Assembly (NCBI GenBank): GCA_004558185.1
Contig: SFDP01000034.1
Coordinates: 1 to 39,952, forward strand
From: Lachnospiraceae bacterium
Lineage (GTDB): Bacteria; Bacillota; Clostridia; Lachnospirales; Lachnospiraceae
Direction of reading: 5' to 3'
DNA length: 39,952 nucleotides
Shown here: positions 15,112 to 23,389 of the stretch, piece by piece
Layout: each line of letters begins with the position of its first letter
Position numbering within the stretch: position 1 is the first letter of the stretch
Notes under the pieces: model-generated
What the model was told of the DNA's origin: nothing
Database searches by the model: none
Seen by the model: only the letters and a program-made list of their open reading frames with translations
Program-made: the position numbers and the translations under genes

Positions 15112-16146
15112 ATGCAGACAGATAGCTTTGGAAAAACAAAAGAGGGTAAGGAGGTATTTCTTTATACACTGGAAAACAGCAGAGGAGTTAAAGCTACAGT
15201 TACCAATTATGGTGCCAATCTGGTCAGCCTTAAGGTACCCGACAGGAACGGGGTTGCAGAAGATGTGGTTTTGGGCTTTGATACACTTCAAGGCTATGAA
15301 CGAAATCCCAGCTTTTTTGGTGCGCTCATTGGTCCCAGTGCAAACCGCATTGGCACAGCGTCTTTTATCCTGAACCAAAAGACCTACAGGCTGAAAAAGA
15401 ATAATGGGGAGAACAATCTCCATAGTGATGAAGAAAAAGCCTCCCATAAGCGAGTGTGGGATACCGTCTGCGAAAAAGAAAGCGTGTGCTTTACGCTGCA
15501 TATGAAGGATGGGGAAATGGGCTTTCCGGGAAACAAGGAATTTAAGGTGAGCTATACCCTGACAGAGGATAACGAACTAAAGCTGCATTACGAGATTACC
15601 AGCGATCAGGACACCATTATTAACCCTACCAATCACTCCTACTTTAACCTTAAAGGACATAATAAGGGAACCATTATGGATCATAGAATCACTCTGCTGG
15701 CTTCCCACTATACTCCGGCAGACAGGGCTTCCATTCCTACCGGAGAGATCGCCTCGGTAGAGGGTACACCTATGGATTTGCGGTTGGAAACCGTAGTGGG
15801 AGATAAGATCGATTCGGATTTTGAGCAGCTTCAGTTTGCAGGAGGCTATGACCATAACTGGGTAACGGACCAATATGATGGCAGGCTGCGCCTTATTGCA
15901 CAGGTCAAGGCACCGGAAGATTTACGTGTCATGGAAGTCTATACGGATCTGCCGGGTGTTCAGTTTTATGCAGGCAATTTTATCGAAAAGCAGCCTGGTA
16001 AAAATGGGGCAGTCTATGATAAACGAAGCGGTTTGTGTCTGGAGACACAGTTTTATCCGGATAGTATTCACAAACCGAATTTCCCCTCGGTGGTATTTGG
16101 GCCAAAACGAAAATATGAATCTACCACGATCTACAGGTTTATCTGA
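15112..16146 (+). CDS. galM: Galactose mutarotase (aldose 1-epimerase)
   Basis: The enzyme interconverts alpha and beta anomers of galactose or glucose in the cytoplasm. Of 344 residues, the signature parts are NRI and NNLHSDEE, the catalytic-His region NPTNHSYFNLKGH, and the catalytic-Glu region LCLETQFYPDSIHKPNFPS. The start has a strong AGGAGGCGGG site 10 bp after recR, so it is probably the last gene of the dnaX-ybaB-recR transcript. Two hairpins follow, the second a terminator. A role in sugar metabolism unrelated to the recR group is expected from the family. Confidence 0.94.
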   Translation: MQTDSFGKTKEGKEVFLYTLENSRGVKATVTNYGANLVSLKVPDRNGVAEDVVLGFDTLQGYERNPSFFGALIGPSANRIGTASFILNQKTYRLKKNNGENNLHSDEEKASHKRVWDTVCEKESVCFTLHMKDGEMGFPGNKEFKVSYTLTEDNELKLHYEITSDQDTIINPTNHSYFNLKGHNKGTIMDHRITLLASHYTPADRASIPTGEIASVEGTPMDLRLETVVGDKIDSDFEQLQFAGGYDHNWVTDQYDGRLRLIAQVKAPEDLRVMEVYTDLPGVQFYAGNFIEKQPGKNGAVYDKRSGLCLETQFYPDSIHKPNFPSVVFGPKRKYESTTIYRFI

Positions 16147-16176
16147 ATCTATATGATACCGGGGTATCATATAGAT
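16147..16176 (+). other. Perfect 13-bp hairpin at the galM stop
   Basis: ATCTATATGATAC (16147-16159) and GTATCATATAGAT (16164-16176) pair fully around CGGG, starting on the base after the galM stop codon. No U-run follows. It may protect the 3' end of the message. Confidence 0.6.
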
Positions 16177-16189
16177 CAGGTATCCAAGA

Positions 16190-16233
16190 GCGCAGTCAGG
16201 AAAGTACATTCCTCCCGACTGCGTTATTTTTTT
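16190..16233 (+). terminator. Intrinsic terminator after galM
   Basis: CGCAGTC pairs with GACTGCG, extended inside by AGGAA/TTCCT, and is followed by TTATTTTTTT. This is a clear rho-independent terminator closing the dnaX-galM group. Confidence 0.85.
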
Positions 16234-16289
16234 GTCGAAAGAAACTTGTCCTCTGCTGACAGGATTTGCTAAATTACCTTTTTTTTAAA

Positions 16290-16298
16290 TGCTATATT
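16290..16298 (+). promoter_or_regulatory. Possible extended -10 promoter for the LysM gene
   Basis: TGCTATATT is an extended -10. No good -35 lies at the right distance; TTGCTA is 21 bp away. It is the best candidate between the terminator and the next gene. Confidence 0.35.
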
Positions 16299-16420
16299 AT
16301 GATACAGGGGCCAAAGGATTATACGGTTCATGCTTGCATGAGAAAAAACTCAGACTTATTGGCTCACATATACATGAGGAAATTTATACATCATATTATT
16401 AGTAAAAGGCGGTGGACAAA

Positions 16421-17470
16421 ATGGCCAGAATGGATCATGTAACACAAATTGGTAAGCCCCAGGAAGCACCGGGACTGTACCTGGAGGACTATGCTTATAC
16501 CTACTTGAAAAGACAGAAGGACACGAACCAAAAAAAATTCTACCTTTATGGAGAAAGGGAGGGAGGTCAGGAGCTGGAAAAATGGTACATATACGGCATT
16601 TCTGACTCTCCTAAGGAGGAAAGCACTTATTTTAAAGACTATTATCCCTTAGGCTTTTTAAAAATAAGAGATGGTGAAAGGATTCTGGTTAATCGCCGGG
16701 GTCAGGAAAAAACCCTTACCGGTTTTTATGTTTTCTATGCGCCTAACCAGTCCATGCAGGAATACCTGGTAGACACCAGCCTGGGAGATAAAGAAGAGGA
16801 CAGGCTGCGTAAGAAGCCTTCAAAAGAAATCCGGGAAAAGAATTTTTATATCCGGGAGAAATTTGTTTTAGCAGGAAAACGAAAGCCGGCTTTATCAGAA
16901 AGGCTCTATAAGAAAACACAAAAAAAGGTGGAGCTTGGAAATCTGGTTTTCTATGCAGGCTGTATATTAGCGTTATTCCTTCTGGCAGTTGCTGTTACAG
17001 GAGGAAATGGATACCACAAGCTCTCTGCCCTCCGGCAGATGGTCTTACAGACCATGAGCACCCGGACTGCAGAAGAAAGTGGGGAAGAATTTGTGGTAGA
17101 AGAGCAAAGAATAGACCAGGATATCTATCAGCAGCAGACGGTTTTGGAAAATGACCTCCCACAGCCTTCCGAAGAAACCCCGCCCGGTGAATCAGTAAGT
17201 GAAACAGGCATGGAAGAAACTCAGCCGGATATGCCCAATACCGGAGAGCCAGTACCGAGTGAGGCTCCTACTTCTGAACCTGCCGTTCAGACAGAACCGG
17301 CCTCTGATGGAGAATACGAAACCTATATTGTGCAGGAAGGAGATACACTTGCTAAAATCTGTAAAGTGCGCTATGGATCAACTGGAAGAATGAAAGAAAT
17401 ATGTGATTATAACGAAATCAAAAATGAAGATTATATTGCTCCGGGACAAAAACTCTACCTTCCAAAATAA
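16421..17470 (+). CDS. Membrane-anchored LysM-domain protein
   Basis: ATG 16421 is chosen over GTG 16412 because AAAGGCGGTGG then lies at proper distance. The 349-residue protein has a cytoplasmic N-terminal domain (about 1-170, YLYGEREGGQELEKWY and similar; unknown family), one membrane span (about 174-193), a Pro/Glu/Thr-rich outer linker (about 230-300) and a C-terminal LysM module (YIVQEGDTLAKIC to APGQKLYLPK, about 301-348). LysM binds peptidoglycan, so the protein should tie the membrane to the wall. It stands ahead of the DUF5711 and CvpA-like genes with the same orientation. Its exact function is not known. Confidence 0.78.
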   Translation: MARMDHVTQIGKPQEAPGLYLEDYAYTYLKRQKDTNQKKFYLYGEREGGQELEKWYIYGISDSPKEESTYFKDYYPLGFLKIRDGERILVNRRGQEKTLTGFYVFYAPNQSMQEYLVDTSLGDKEEDRLRKKPSKEIREKNFYIREKFVLAGKRKPALSERLYKKTQKKVELGNLVFYAGCILALFLLAVAVTGGNGYHKLSALRQMVLQTMSTRTAEESGEEFVVEEQRIDQDIYQQQTVLENDLPQPSEETPPGESVSETGMEETQPDMPNTGEPVPSEAPTSEPAVQTEPASDGEYETYIVQEGDTLAKICKVRYGSTGRMKEICDYNEIKNEDYIAPGQKLYLPK

Positions 17471-17475
17471 AAATA

Positions 17476-17484
17476 TGTTATAAT
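17476..17484 (+). promoter_or_regulatory. Extended -10 promoter before the DUF5711 gene
   Basis: TGTTATAAT is an extended -10 right after the LysM gene. The -35 position (TACCTT) is weak. It would start transcription about 40 bp before the next gene. Confidence 0.45.
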
Positions 17485-17532
17485 GAAGCCTTGTAAATAT
17501 GGTGCTTTCTACCACAAAAGATAGAGGAAGTC

Positions 17533-18726
17533 ATGGCTCAGATAAGAGAATTTGTTCCCCAAAAAGGAAATACAGATAATAAAATGGAATTTGAAGAAAA
17601 AATCAAAAAGCACAGGCGTTCACGGATGTTAAAAATAGGAACGACAGTTCTTATTTCGGTACTTCTTGTGACGGGTGTTTATTTCTATTGGGATAATATG
17701 AAATACACCTCCTATACTCAGGTCAGTACAGTGCTCCGAACCAGTGCCAGTGACAGTACCTGCCTGAATCATAATGGCAGAGTTTTGACCTATAGTAAAG
17801 ATGGTATCAGCAGTATGGATGCAAAAGGGAATGTGATATGGAATGAAACCTATCAAATGCAAAGACCCATTGTGCGGACAAATGAAAATGCCGTAGCAGT
17901 AGGAGATTACAATGGAAATATAATTTATATCATGAATGAAAAAGGGAAGATGGGTGAGGTAAAGACCAATCTCCCTATACGTGATTTTTGTGTTTCAAAA
18001 ACAGGAATAGTGGCAGTTGTGCTGGAGGACAGTAAGCTGACCAGAATAAATGTATATAACTCCACCGGTGCCGAATTAGTAAAATCAGAATCGAGAATGA
18101 GCCAAAACGGCTATCCTATCGCATTGGCACTGTCTGATAACGGGGAGGTAATGGCAGTCTCCTATTTGTATGTGGACAGCGGAAGCATGAAATCCAGCGT
18201 GGCATTTTATAACTTCTCTGATGTAGGCCAAAATAGTGTGGATCGGCTGGTCAGCGGCAATGATTATGCAGACACTGTCGTTCCCTACATAGGATTTTTG
18301 GGAAAAGATGCAGCCTTTGCCGTAGGAGACAGCCGAATCAGCTTTTATGGCGGTGAAGAAAAGCCGGTCAGTGTGGCAGAAAAACTATTAAGCGAAGAAA
18401 TACAGAGCGTGTACGCCCAAAATGAGCATATAGCATTGGTTTATCTGGACACTACCGGTGCAAGCCTTTATCGCTTAGACGTATATGATAAAAAGGGAAA
18501 CCTCCTGTTCAGCCGAAGCATTGATATAGAATTTCAAAATATTCTTTTGGAAAAGAATTATATCATGGTTTATAACGAACAGGAATGTATAATGTATAGT
18601 ATGACCGGCAGTGAAAAATACAGAGGGACCTTTGCCAAAAATGCGGTTTTGCTCATTCCTATGGATAAAGGAAGACGCTTTATTATGGTAACTGGCGATT
18701 CTATAGACGTGATTGAACTAAACTGA
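17533..18726 (+). CDS. DUF5711-family membrane protein
   Basis: This 397-residue protein has a basic N-terminus (KKHRRSRMLK), a single membrane helix (about residues 32-52) and a long outer domain of repeated beta-strand units such as GRVLTYSKDGISSMDAKG, VAVGDYNGNIIYIMNEKG and YRLDVYDKKGNLLFSR. These units look like beta-propeller blades. The layout matches DUF5711 proteins of Lachnospiraceae, whose function is unknown. It is followed 18 bp later by a CvpA-like gene. The start has a GAGGAAG site. Confidence 0.72.
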   Translation: MAQIREFVPQKGNTDNKMEFEEKIKKHRRSRMLKIGTTVLISVLLVTGVYFYWDNMKYTSYTQVSTVLRTSASDSTCLNHNGRVLTYSKDGISSMDAKGNVIWNETYQMQRPIVRTNENAVAVGDYNGNIIYIMNEKGKMGEVKTNLPIRDFCVSKTGIVAVVLEDSKLTRINVYNSTGAELVKSESRMSQNGYPIALALSDNGEVMAVSYLYVDSGSMKSSVAFYNFSDVGQNSVDRLVSGNDYADTVVPYIGFLGKDAAFAVGDSRISFYGGEEKPVSVAEKLLSEEIQSVYAQNEHIALVYLDTTGASLYRLDVYDKKGNLLFSRSIDIEFQNILLEKNYIMVYNEQECIMYSMTGSEKYRGTFAKNAVLLIPMDKGRRFIMVTGDSIDVIELN

Positions 18727-18744
18727 TTACAGAAAGAGAAGGAT

Positions 18745-19227
18745 ATGAACATTACTTTAATACTCGTTTTTTTTCTACTTGCGGTATGCGGTATCCGGGG
18801 CTGCAGAAAAGGAATGACCAAAGAAATCACCGGACTGGTGGCCTGGGCGGTAACCTTATTTGTGATTTCTCTGATTATCATGCTTTATAGCAGTCTGCGG
18901 GACAACGAAACCAGAAATACAATCTACTCTATTATTATTTTGATTCTCATTGGCTTGATTTATGGGATCGTTCATTTGCTGTTAAAATCAATTAAGGCAA
19001 TCTCGAAGCTCCCTGTCTTTCACCTTTTGGATCAGATTTTGGGACTTGTGGTAGGATTGGCGGAAGGAATTGTGATTGTCTGGCTTTTGTATGTGCTGTG
19101 CGAAGCAGGTCTGTTTGGTGATTTTGCCGGGATGATTCATCAGGATACGGCAAACAGCCTTGTCTTATCCTGGTTATATAGGTATAATTATTTAGCCAAA
19201 TGGGTCATTGAACTCAAAATTGTCTAA
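18745..19227 (+). CDS. CvpA-like integral membrane protein
   Basis: The product is 160 residues with four hydrophobic segments. It begins with a helix followed by RGCRKGMTKEITGLVAW, the R-G...G...e.....W pattern found at the start of CvpA-family proteins, and has a later LDQILGLVVGLAEGIVIVW helix (Gly-rich, as in CvpA). CvpA proteins are small membrane proteins linked to colicin V export and to envelope stress, with no settled mechanism. The 3' end overlaps the remnant pilT frame by about 20 bp. Confidence 0.72.
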   Translation: MNITLILVFFLLAVCGIRGCRKGMTKEITGLVAWAVTLFVISLIIMLYSSLRDNETRNTIYSIIILILIGLIYGIVHLLLKSIKAISKLPVFHLLDQILGLVVGLAEGIVIVWLLYVLCEAGLFGDFAGMIHQDTANSLVLSWLYRYNYLAKWVIELKIV

Positions 19228-19763
19228 TATCCACCTCACGGTGGGGATTGCTCCCGGTTTTCGCATTAACGGACAATTGACTGCTGCCTCTCTGGAAGTG
19301 CTTAAATCAGAAGATACCAGGGCTATGGTAGAGTCTATGGTCAATGACAGGCAGAAGCAGCTTCTGGAAGAATATGGAGAATTGGATCTGTCCTATTCTC
19401 TGGAAGATGGGAGTCGCTTTCGTGTAAATATTTTTAAACAGAAGGGTGATTTTGCCCTGGTACTGCGACTGGTGAATACGGTGATTCCCAGTGCACAGAG
19501 TCTGGGTGTGCCCTCTTCCGTCTATTGATGATCGGGGCAGGGTGGCAGCCTTTGAGGTTTTACACAGTAATCATGCAGTTCGTAATCTGATTCGAGAAGG
19601 AAAATCTCACCAACTGCTCTCTGTTATGCAAATGAATCGTAAAGCGGGTATGATTACAATGGACGAATCGATTCAGCAGTTATTTATGGAAAACAGGATT
19701 TCCCTGGAAACGGCTTTCCAATTTGCAGTAGAACCGGAGACCATGAAGGGAAGGCTGTTTTAA
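19208..19763 (+). pseudogene. pilT: pilT remnant lacking the ATPase core
   Basis: The first frame (to 19528) encodes the N-terminal PilT domain: SNIHLTVGIAPGFRINGQL, then EYGELDLSYSLEDGSRFRVN and LRLVNTVIPSAQSLGVP. The next part, in another frame (from about 19515 to 19763), encodes the PilT C-terminus: LPSIDDRGRVAAFEVL, AVRNLIREGKSHQL, then GMITMDESIQQLF. Between them the whole NTPase core is absent: no Walker A, Asp box or Walker B. From known PilT proteins (about 345-350 residues) some 150-160 residues, or about 470 bp, are missing at a junction near 19511-19517, with a frameshift. The 5' end also looks short: only TTG 19208 is available, without a ribosome site. It cannot make a working retraction ATPase. 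Confidence 0.9.
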
Positions 19764-19784
19764 ACTATCGATTGAATTTAGAAT

Positions 19785-19820
19785 AAAGGCTCAAAGGAAT
19801 ACACAAACCTTTGGGTCTTT
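19785..19820 (+). terminator. Hairpin after the pilT remnant
   Basis: AAAGGCTCAAAGG (19785-19797) pairs along its full length with CCTTTGGGTCTTT (19808-19820), with two wobbles. The U-run is within the 3' arm, so it is a weak to moderate terminator. It separates the CvpA/pilT transcript from the pil operon. Confidence 0.55.
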
Positions 19821-19978
19821 ATACAGGTTATCCAAAGGATGAGAGTAAACATGATAATCATAAATCATACGCTCTGTCTGTGGATATCAGAATGCAGGTA
19901 CAAATTCATCAAAACAGTCAGTGATTTTACGTATATGTTTGTAAAACAGATAAAAATAATTCGAATTGAAATAAAACA

Positions 19979-20006
19979 CGAAAAATAGCGAAAAATCACG
20001 AAAAAA
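19979..20006 (+). promoter_or_regulatory. Phased A-tract repeats upstream of the pil promoter
   Basis: CGAAAAAT, CGAAAAAT and CGAAAAAA start at 19979, 19989 and 19999, exactly 10 bp apart, ending 3 bp before the -35. Such phasing bends DNA and can act as an UP element or a protein site. The rest of 19821-19978 holds nothing I recognise; it is AT-rich and without a credible gene. Confidence 0.55.
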
Positions 20007-20009
20007 GTG

Positions 20010-20039
20010 TTGACGAGATTTAAGAAGAGGAGATATATT
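20010..20039 (+). promoter_or_regulatory. Main promoter of the pil operon
   Basis: TTGACG (20010-20015), an 18-bp spacer and TATATT (20034-20039) make a good vegetative promoter. The start would be near 20046, giving a leader of about 270 nt before pilB. Confidence 0.65.
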
Positions 20040-20045
20040 ATAACT

Positions 20046-20316
20046 GATCTTACAAGCCTGTGATATGGTTTAACTAGAGAGAACAAGGAAAACGTTTAAA
20101 TAAGGAAGAACACGGGGATACCGGGGGATTACTACATAAGAATACTGTTTTGCGAGTATGGTTCAAAAGGCCATTGGCTGAAATTATGCAGCGCTAAACA
20201 GAAGCATATGGCTTTTTGAACAAGCCTGTTAAAAAGCAGAATCCTCCCATATATCAGAGGAATAAATCCTGGAAGGCCGGAAGGGCTGAATAGGAAATGG
20301 AGAAGGTAGCTTTTAT
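20046..20316 (+). promoter_or_regulatory. Long structured 5' leader of the pil operon
   Basis: This stretch has no credible coding frame. Its clearest structure is a 14-bp stem, GTTCAAAAGGCCAT (20161-20174) with ATGGCTTTTTGAAC (20208-20221), with a 33-nt loop. A smaller stem is TCCTC/GAGGA near 20243-20262. Upstream it has a GGGGATACCGGGGG run near 20114-20127. The length and folding suggest a cis-acting RNA, but it does not match the c-di-GMP-I or c-di-GMP-II consensus as I know them. Confidence 0.5.
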
Positions 20317-22008
20317 ATGGATTTCAAACGAAAGAAGATACGAATCGGTGACGTACTCTTGAAAGCAGGTGTCATTACCGAGGAACAATTACAGACCGCC
20401 TTGTCCCGGCAGAAGGGAAGTGGACGAAAACTGGGAGAGACTCTGATCGATGAAGGCTTCGTCAGTGAGGAAGAGATTGCCCGTGCACTCAGTGAACAAC
20501 TGCATATGGATATCATTGACCTTCAAAATGTAAATATCGCTGAGGAGATACTTCAGCTTGTACCGGCTAACGTACTGAGAAAGAACAAGGCAGTTCCTTT
20601 TGAGTATGCAAAAGATAATGTAAATGTACTGCGGGTGGCTATGGAAGATCCTCTGGATATGTTTGCCATGGACGATATTACCATTATCACTAATTTGCAG
20701 GTGGAACCGGTAGTGGCTACCAGCCGAAGCATCATGCTGGCTCTTGACCACTATTTCGGACAGGAGGATACCCGAGCCTTAGAACAGTACACCAGGGAAA
20801 AAGAAATACAGATGGAGGAAGAAGAGGACTCTTACAGCGAGGATATTAATAACTCTCCTATCGTTCAGTTGGTTCGCAGTATGATTGAACAGGCAGTACT
20901 CCAGCGAGCTTCAGACATTCATATTGAGCCTATGGAGAGACAGCTTAGGGTGAGATATCGAGTAGACGGTGCGCTTTATGAGAAAGCCACTTACAGCACC
21001 AAGCTGTTACCTGCTTTGTCTGCTCGTATCAAGATTATCGGTGGCATGGATATTACTGAGAAGAGAAAGCCACAGGATGGACGTATTACTCAAGTAGTTA
21101 ACCGTCAGGAATACGATATCCGAGTCTCTGTGATTCCTACGATTTTTGGTGAAAAAATCGTTATGCGTTTAGCAGCCAAAAATTCCTTTGGCAGGAAGAA
21201 GGAGCAGCTGGGGCTGAATGCCAGGGATATGAAGATATTTGATCATATCTTGAAAAATCCTCATGGAATTATTTTGGTTACAGGACCCACGGGAAGCGGT
21301 AAATCTACGACCATGTATACCGCTCTTAGCGAAATAAATACTCCCGAAGTAAATATTATTACTGTAGAAGATCCGGTTGAAGCCAATCTGGACGGAGTGA
21401 ACCAGATTCAGGTGAATCCTAAAGCCGACCTGACCTTTGCTACAGCTCTCCGCTCCATTCTTCGTCAAGATCCGGATATTATTATGATTGGAGAGATTCG
21501 AGACAGGGAAACGGCAGGCATTGCGGTACAGGCATCCATCACCGGACATCTCGTGATGAGTACTTTACATACCAATTCGGCAGCCAGCACCATTACCCGC
21601 TTGATTGATATGGGCATAGAGAGCTTTTTGATTGCAGATTCCATGGTTGGAGTTATTGCCCAGAGGTTAGTAAGAAGGCTTTGTCCTGCATGTCGTAAAA
21701 GAAGACGAGCCACTGCGGAGGAAAAAGAACTGTTGAAGATCTCCCATTTGCAGGAAGCAGATATTTATGAACCCTGCGGCTGCGGACGCTGTGAAAATAC
21801 CGGTTACAAAGGAAGAATCGGTGTGTATGAAATTATGGAGATTACACCCAGTCTGAAAACGATTATCAGCAAGGGTGGAGATGCCGAGGATATCAAGAAT
21901 CAGGCTCTTAAGGAAGGAATGTATACGCTGAGAATGAGTGCCACAGAGCTGGTACTTGATGGCACTACATCGCTGAGTGAAATGTTGAAGGTATCCTTTG
22001 AGGTATAG
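20317..22008 (+). CDS. pilB: Type IV pilus assembly ATPase PilB
   Basis: PilB powers pilin extrusion from the cytoplasmic face. The N-terminus (about residues 5-60) is an MshEN domain with two LG...Q repeats (RIGDVLL...SRQ, then KLGETLI...SEQL), the motif that binds cyclic di-GMP in related ATPases. The ATPase domain has Walker A GPTGSGKST (323-331), DPDIIMIGEIRD (Walker B), and TLHTNSA (His box). A zinc site is formed by CPAC (456, 459) and CGCGRC (about 487-492). The 563-residue length is normal. The start has GGAGAAGG about 10 bp upstream. It opens the pil operon; pilC follows after 20 bp. Confidence 0.96.
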   Translation: MDFKRKKIRIGDVLLKAGVITEEQLQTALSRQKGSGRKLGETLIDEGFVSEEEIARALSEQLHMDIIDLQNVNIAEEILQLVPANVLRKNKAVPFEYAKDNVNVLRVAMEDPLDMFAMDDITIITNLQVEPVVATSRSIMLALDHYFGQEDTRALEQYTREKEIQMEEEEDSYSEDINNSPIVQLVRSMIEQAVLQRASDIHIEPMERQLRVRYRVDGALYEKATYSTKLLPALSARIKIIGGMDITEKRKPQDGRITQVVNRQEYDIRVSVIPTIFGEKIVMRLAAKNSFGRKKEQLGLNARDMKIFDHILKNPHGIILVTGPTGSGKSTTMYTALSEINTPEVNIITVEDPVEANLDGVNQIQVNPKADLTFATALRSILRQDPDIIMIGEIRDRETAGIAVQASITGHLVMSTLHTNSAASTITRLIDMGIESFLIADSMVGVIAQRLVRRLCPACRKRRRATAEEKELLKISHLQEADIYEPCGCGRCENTGYKGRIGVYEIMEITPSLKTIISKGGDAEDIKNQALKEGMYTLRMSATELVLDGTTSLSEMLKVSFEV

Positions 22009-22028
22009 GGAGGAGAAGGAGGCGGTTT

Positions 22029-23243
22029 ATGCCCGATTATAGCTATACAGCTATTGATAAAAGTGGAATTGAAGTCAAAGGGAGTATCAGCGCTGACAGC
22101 AGGGAAAAGGTATTCCGCAAGATAAAGGGGATGGGAATGATTCCCATTGATATTGCTGAACAGTCCTTTTGGAATAAAGAAATTAAATTAAATATGGATC
22201 GAAAGCCCAGTCCCAGAGAGTTGAGTGTTTTCTGCCGTCAGTTTGTCAGTATGACCAGAGCCGGAGTTACTATTATCGAGACTATGCGAATGCTTGCCGA
22301 TCAGACAGAGAATCGTTCACTGAAAAAGGCAGTTGAAGAAGTAAGAGCCAGCTTGGAAAAGGGAGAGGGGCTGGCAGCCTCCATGCGGGAACACCCAAGA
22401 GAGTTTCCTTCTCTGCTGGTCAGCATGGTGGCGGCAGGAGAAGCCTCCGGCAGCCTGGACACGGCGATGGAAAGAATGAGTATCCAATTGGAGAAGGCGG
22501 CAAAGAACCAGGGAATGATAAAAAAAGCCATGATTTACCCTGCAGTCATTTTCTTTGTAGCAGTGGCAGTAATAGGAATTATGCTGACTGTCGTTATCCC
22601 TTCCTTTTCAGGGATGTTTGAAGAGTTGGGCAGCGAACTGCCGGCAATTACGCAGGCAGTTGTAGCTTTGAGTGATTTGGTAAAGGCCAACTGGATGGTA
22701 TTGCTTTTGACCGTAAGCATTCTGGTAATTGCGTTGAAGGCATGGGCCGCTACAGACAGCGGAAGCTATATTTTTGCAGAATTGCAGTTTCGCATTCCGG
22801 TAGTGAAGAATCTGGTGATTCGGTCTGCCTCGGCCCGTATGGCAAGAACCCTGGGAACTCTGATTTCTGCAGGTATACCATTGGTCGAGAGTGTGGAAGT
22901 CGTAGCTAAGACTATGGACAATGTATTGATTCGAGATGTCCTGCTGGAAGCTAAGGAAGAGATGATGATGGGAGTTCCTTTGTCGGTGCCTTTACAGGCA
23001 AGTGATATTTTCCCTCCGATGGTAATTCATATGATCAGAGTAGGTGAAGAAGCAGGAACTACGGAAGAAATGCTGACAAAATTAGCAGATTACTACGATG
23101 AAGAAGTGGAGCTTGCAGTACAGTCCTTAATGGCGGCAATGGAGCCATTGATTATCGTGGTACTTGCGGGAGTTGTATTTATTTTGGTGGCTTCGGTAAT
23201 CTTTCCTATGGCCAATCTCTATACTACGTTGGATAAGCTATGA
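22029..23243 (+). CDS. pilC: Type IV pilus inner-membrane platform protein PilC
   Basis: PilC is the membrane platform on which PilB acts. The 404-residue protein has two T2SSF repeats: SVFCRQFVSMTRAGVTIIETM to the helix near 165-190, and a second from about residue 265, with ARMARTLGTLISAGIPLVESV. Each is followed by a membrane span, with a third near the C-terminus (LIIVVLAGVVFILVASVIFP). The start ATG has AGGAGGCGG 6 bp upstream. All key segments are present. Confidence 0.95.
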   Translation: MPDYSYTAIDKSGIEVKGSISADSREKVFRKIKGMGMIPIDIAEQSFWNKEIKLNMDRKPSPRELSVFCRQFVSMTRAGVTIIETMRMLADQTENRSLKKAVEEVRASLEKGEGLAASMREHPREFPSLLVSMVAAGEASGSLDTAMERMSIQLEKAAKNQGMIKKAMIYPAVIFFVAVAVIGIMLTVVIPSFSGMFEELGSELPAITQAVVALSDLVKANWMVLLLTVSILVIALKAWAATDSGSYIFAELQFRIPVVKNLVIRSASARMARTLGTLISAGIPLVESVEVVAKTMDNVLIRDVLLEAKEEMMMGVPLSVPLQASDIFPPMVIHMIRVGEEAGTTEEMLTKLADYYDEEVELAVQSLMAAMEPLIIVVLAGVVFILVASVIFPMANLYTTLDKL

Positions 23244-23319
23244 AGATAACCTTTTGACTGAAAAAGAGAAGTGAACGAATGAAGGGAGAAGAAGGTTAAA
23301 AGAATTCGATTCTTTCAAC

Positions 23320-23375
23320 CCGGGATCCCGGCTGATGCACAAAGTCCCTGTGATTAAAATGCTGCTAAAGCAGCA
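23320..23375 (+). promoter_or_regulatory. Palindrome and hairpin before the major pilin gene
   Basis: CCGGGATCCCGG (23320-23331) is a perfect 12-bp palindrome. TGCTGC (23360-23365) pairs with GCAGCA (23370-23375) around TAAA just before the ribosome site. The 134-bp pilC-pilin gap has no gene. These may raise or time expression of the pilin; the role is inferred. Confidence 0.4.
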
Positions 23376-23389
23376 GAATGAGAGGAAGA

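Noticed and set aside
19865..20086. A 73-codon frame on the - strand before pilB
   Set aside because: It is AT-rich, has no ribosome site or known motif, and lies over the A-tracts and promoter.
20046..20316. c-di-GMP-I or c-di-GMP-II riboswitch in the pil leader
   Set aside because: The GGAAAACGTTTAAA near 20087 recalls a part of the class II aptamer, but the partner blocks (GGGCAC, CAACCGACCG) are absent; class I blocks are absent as well.
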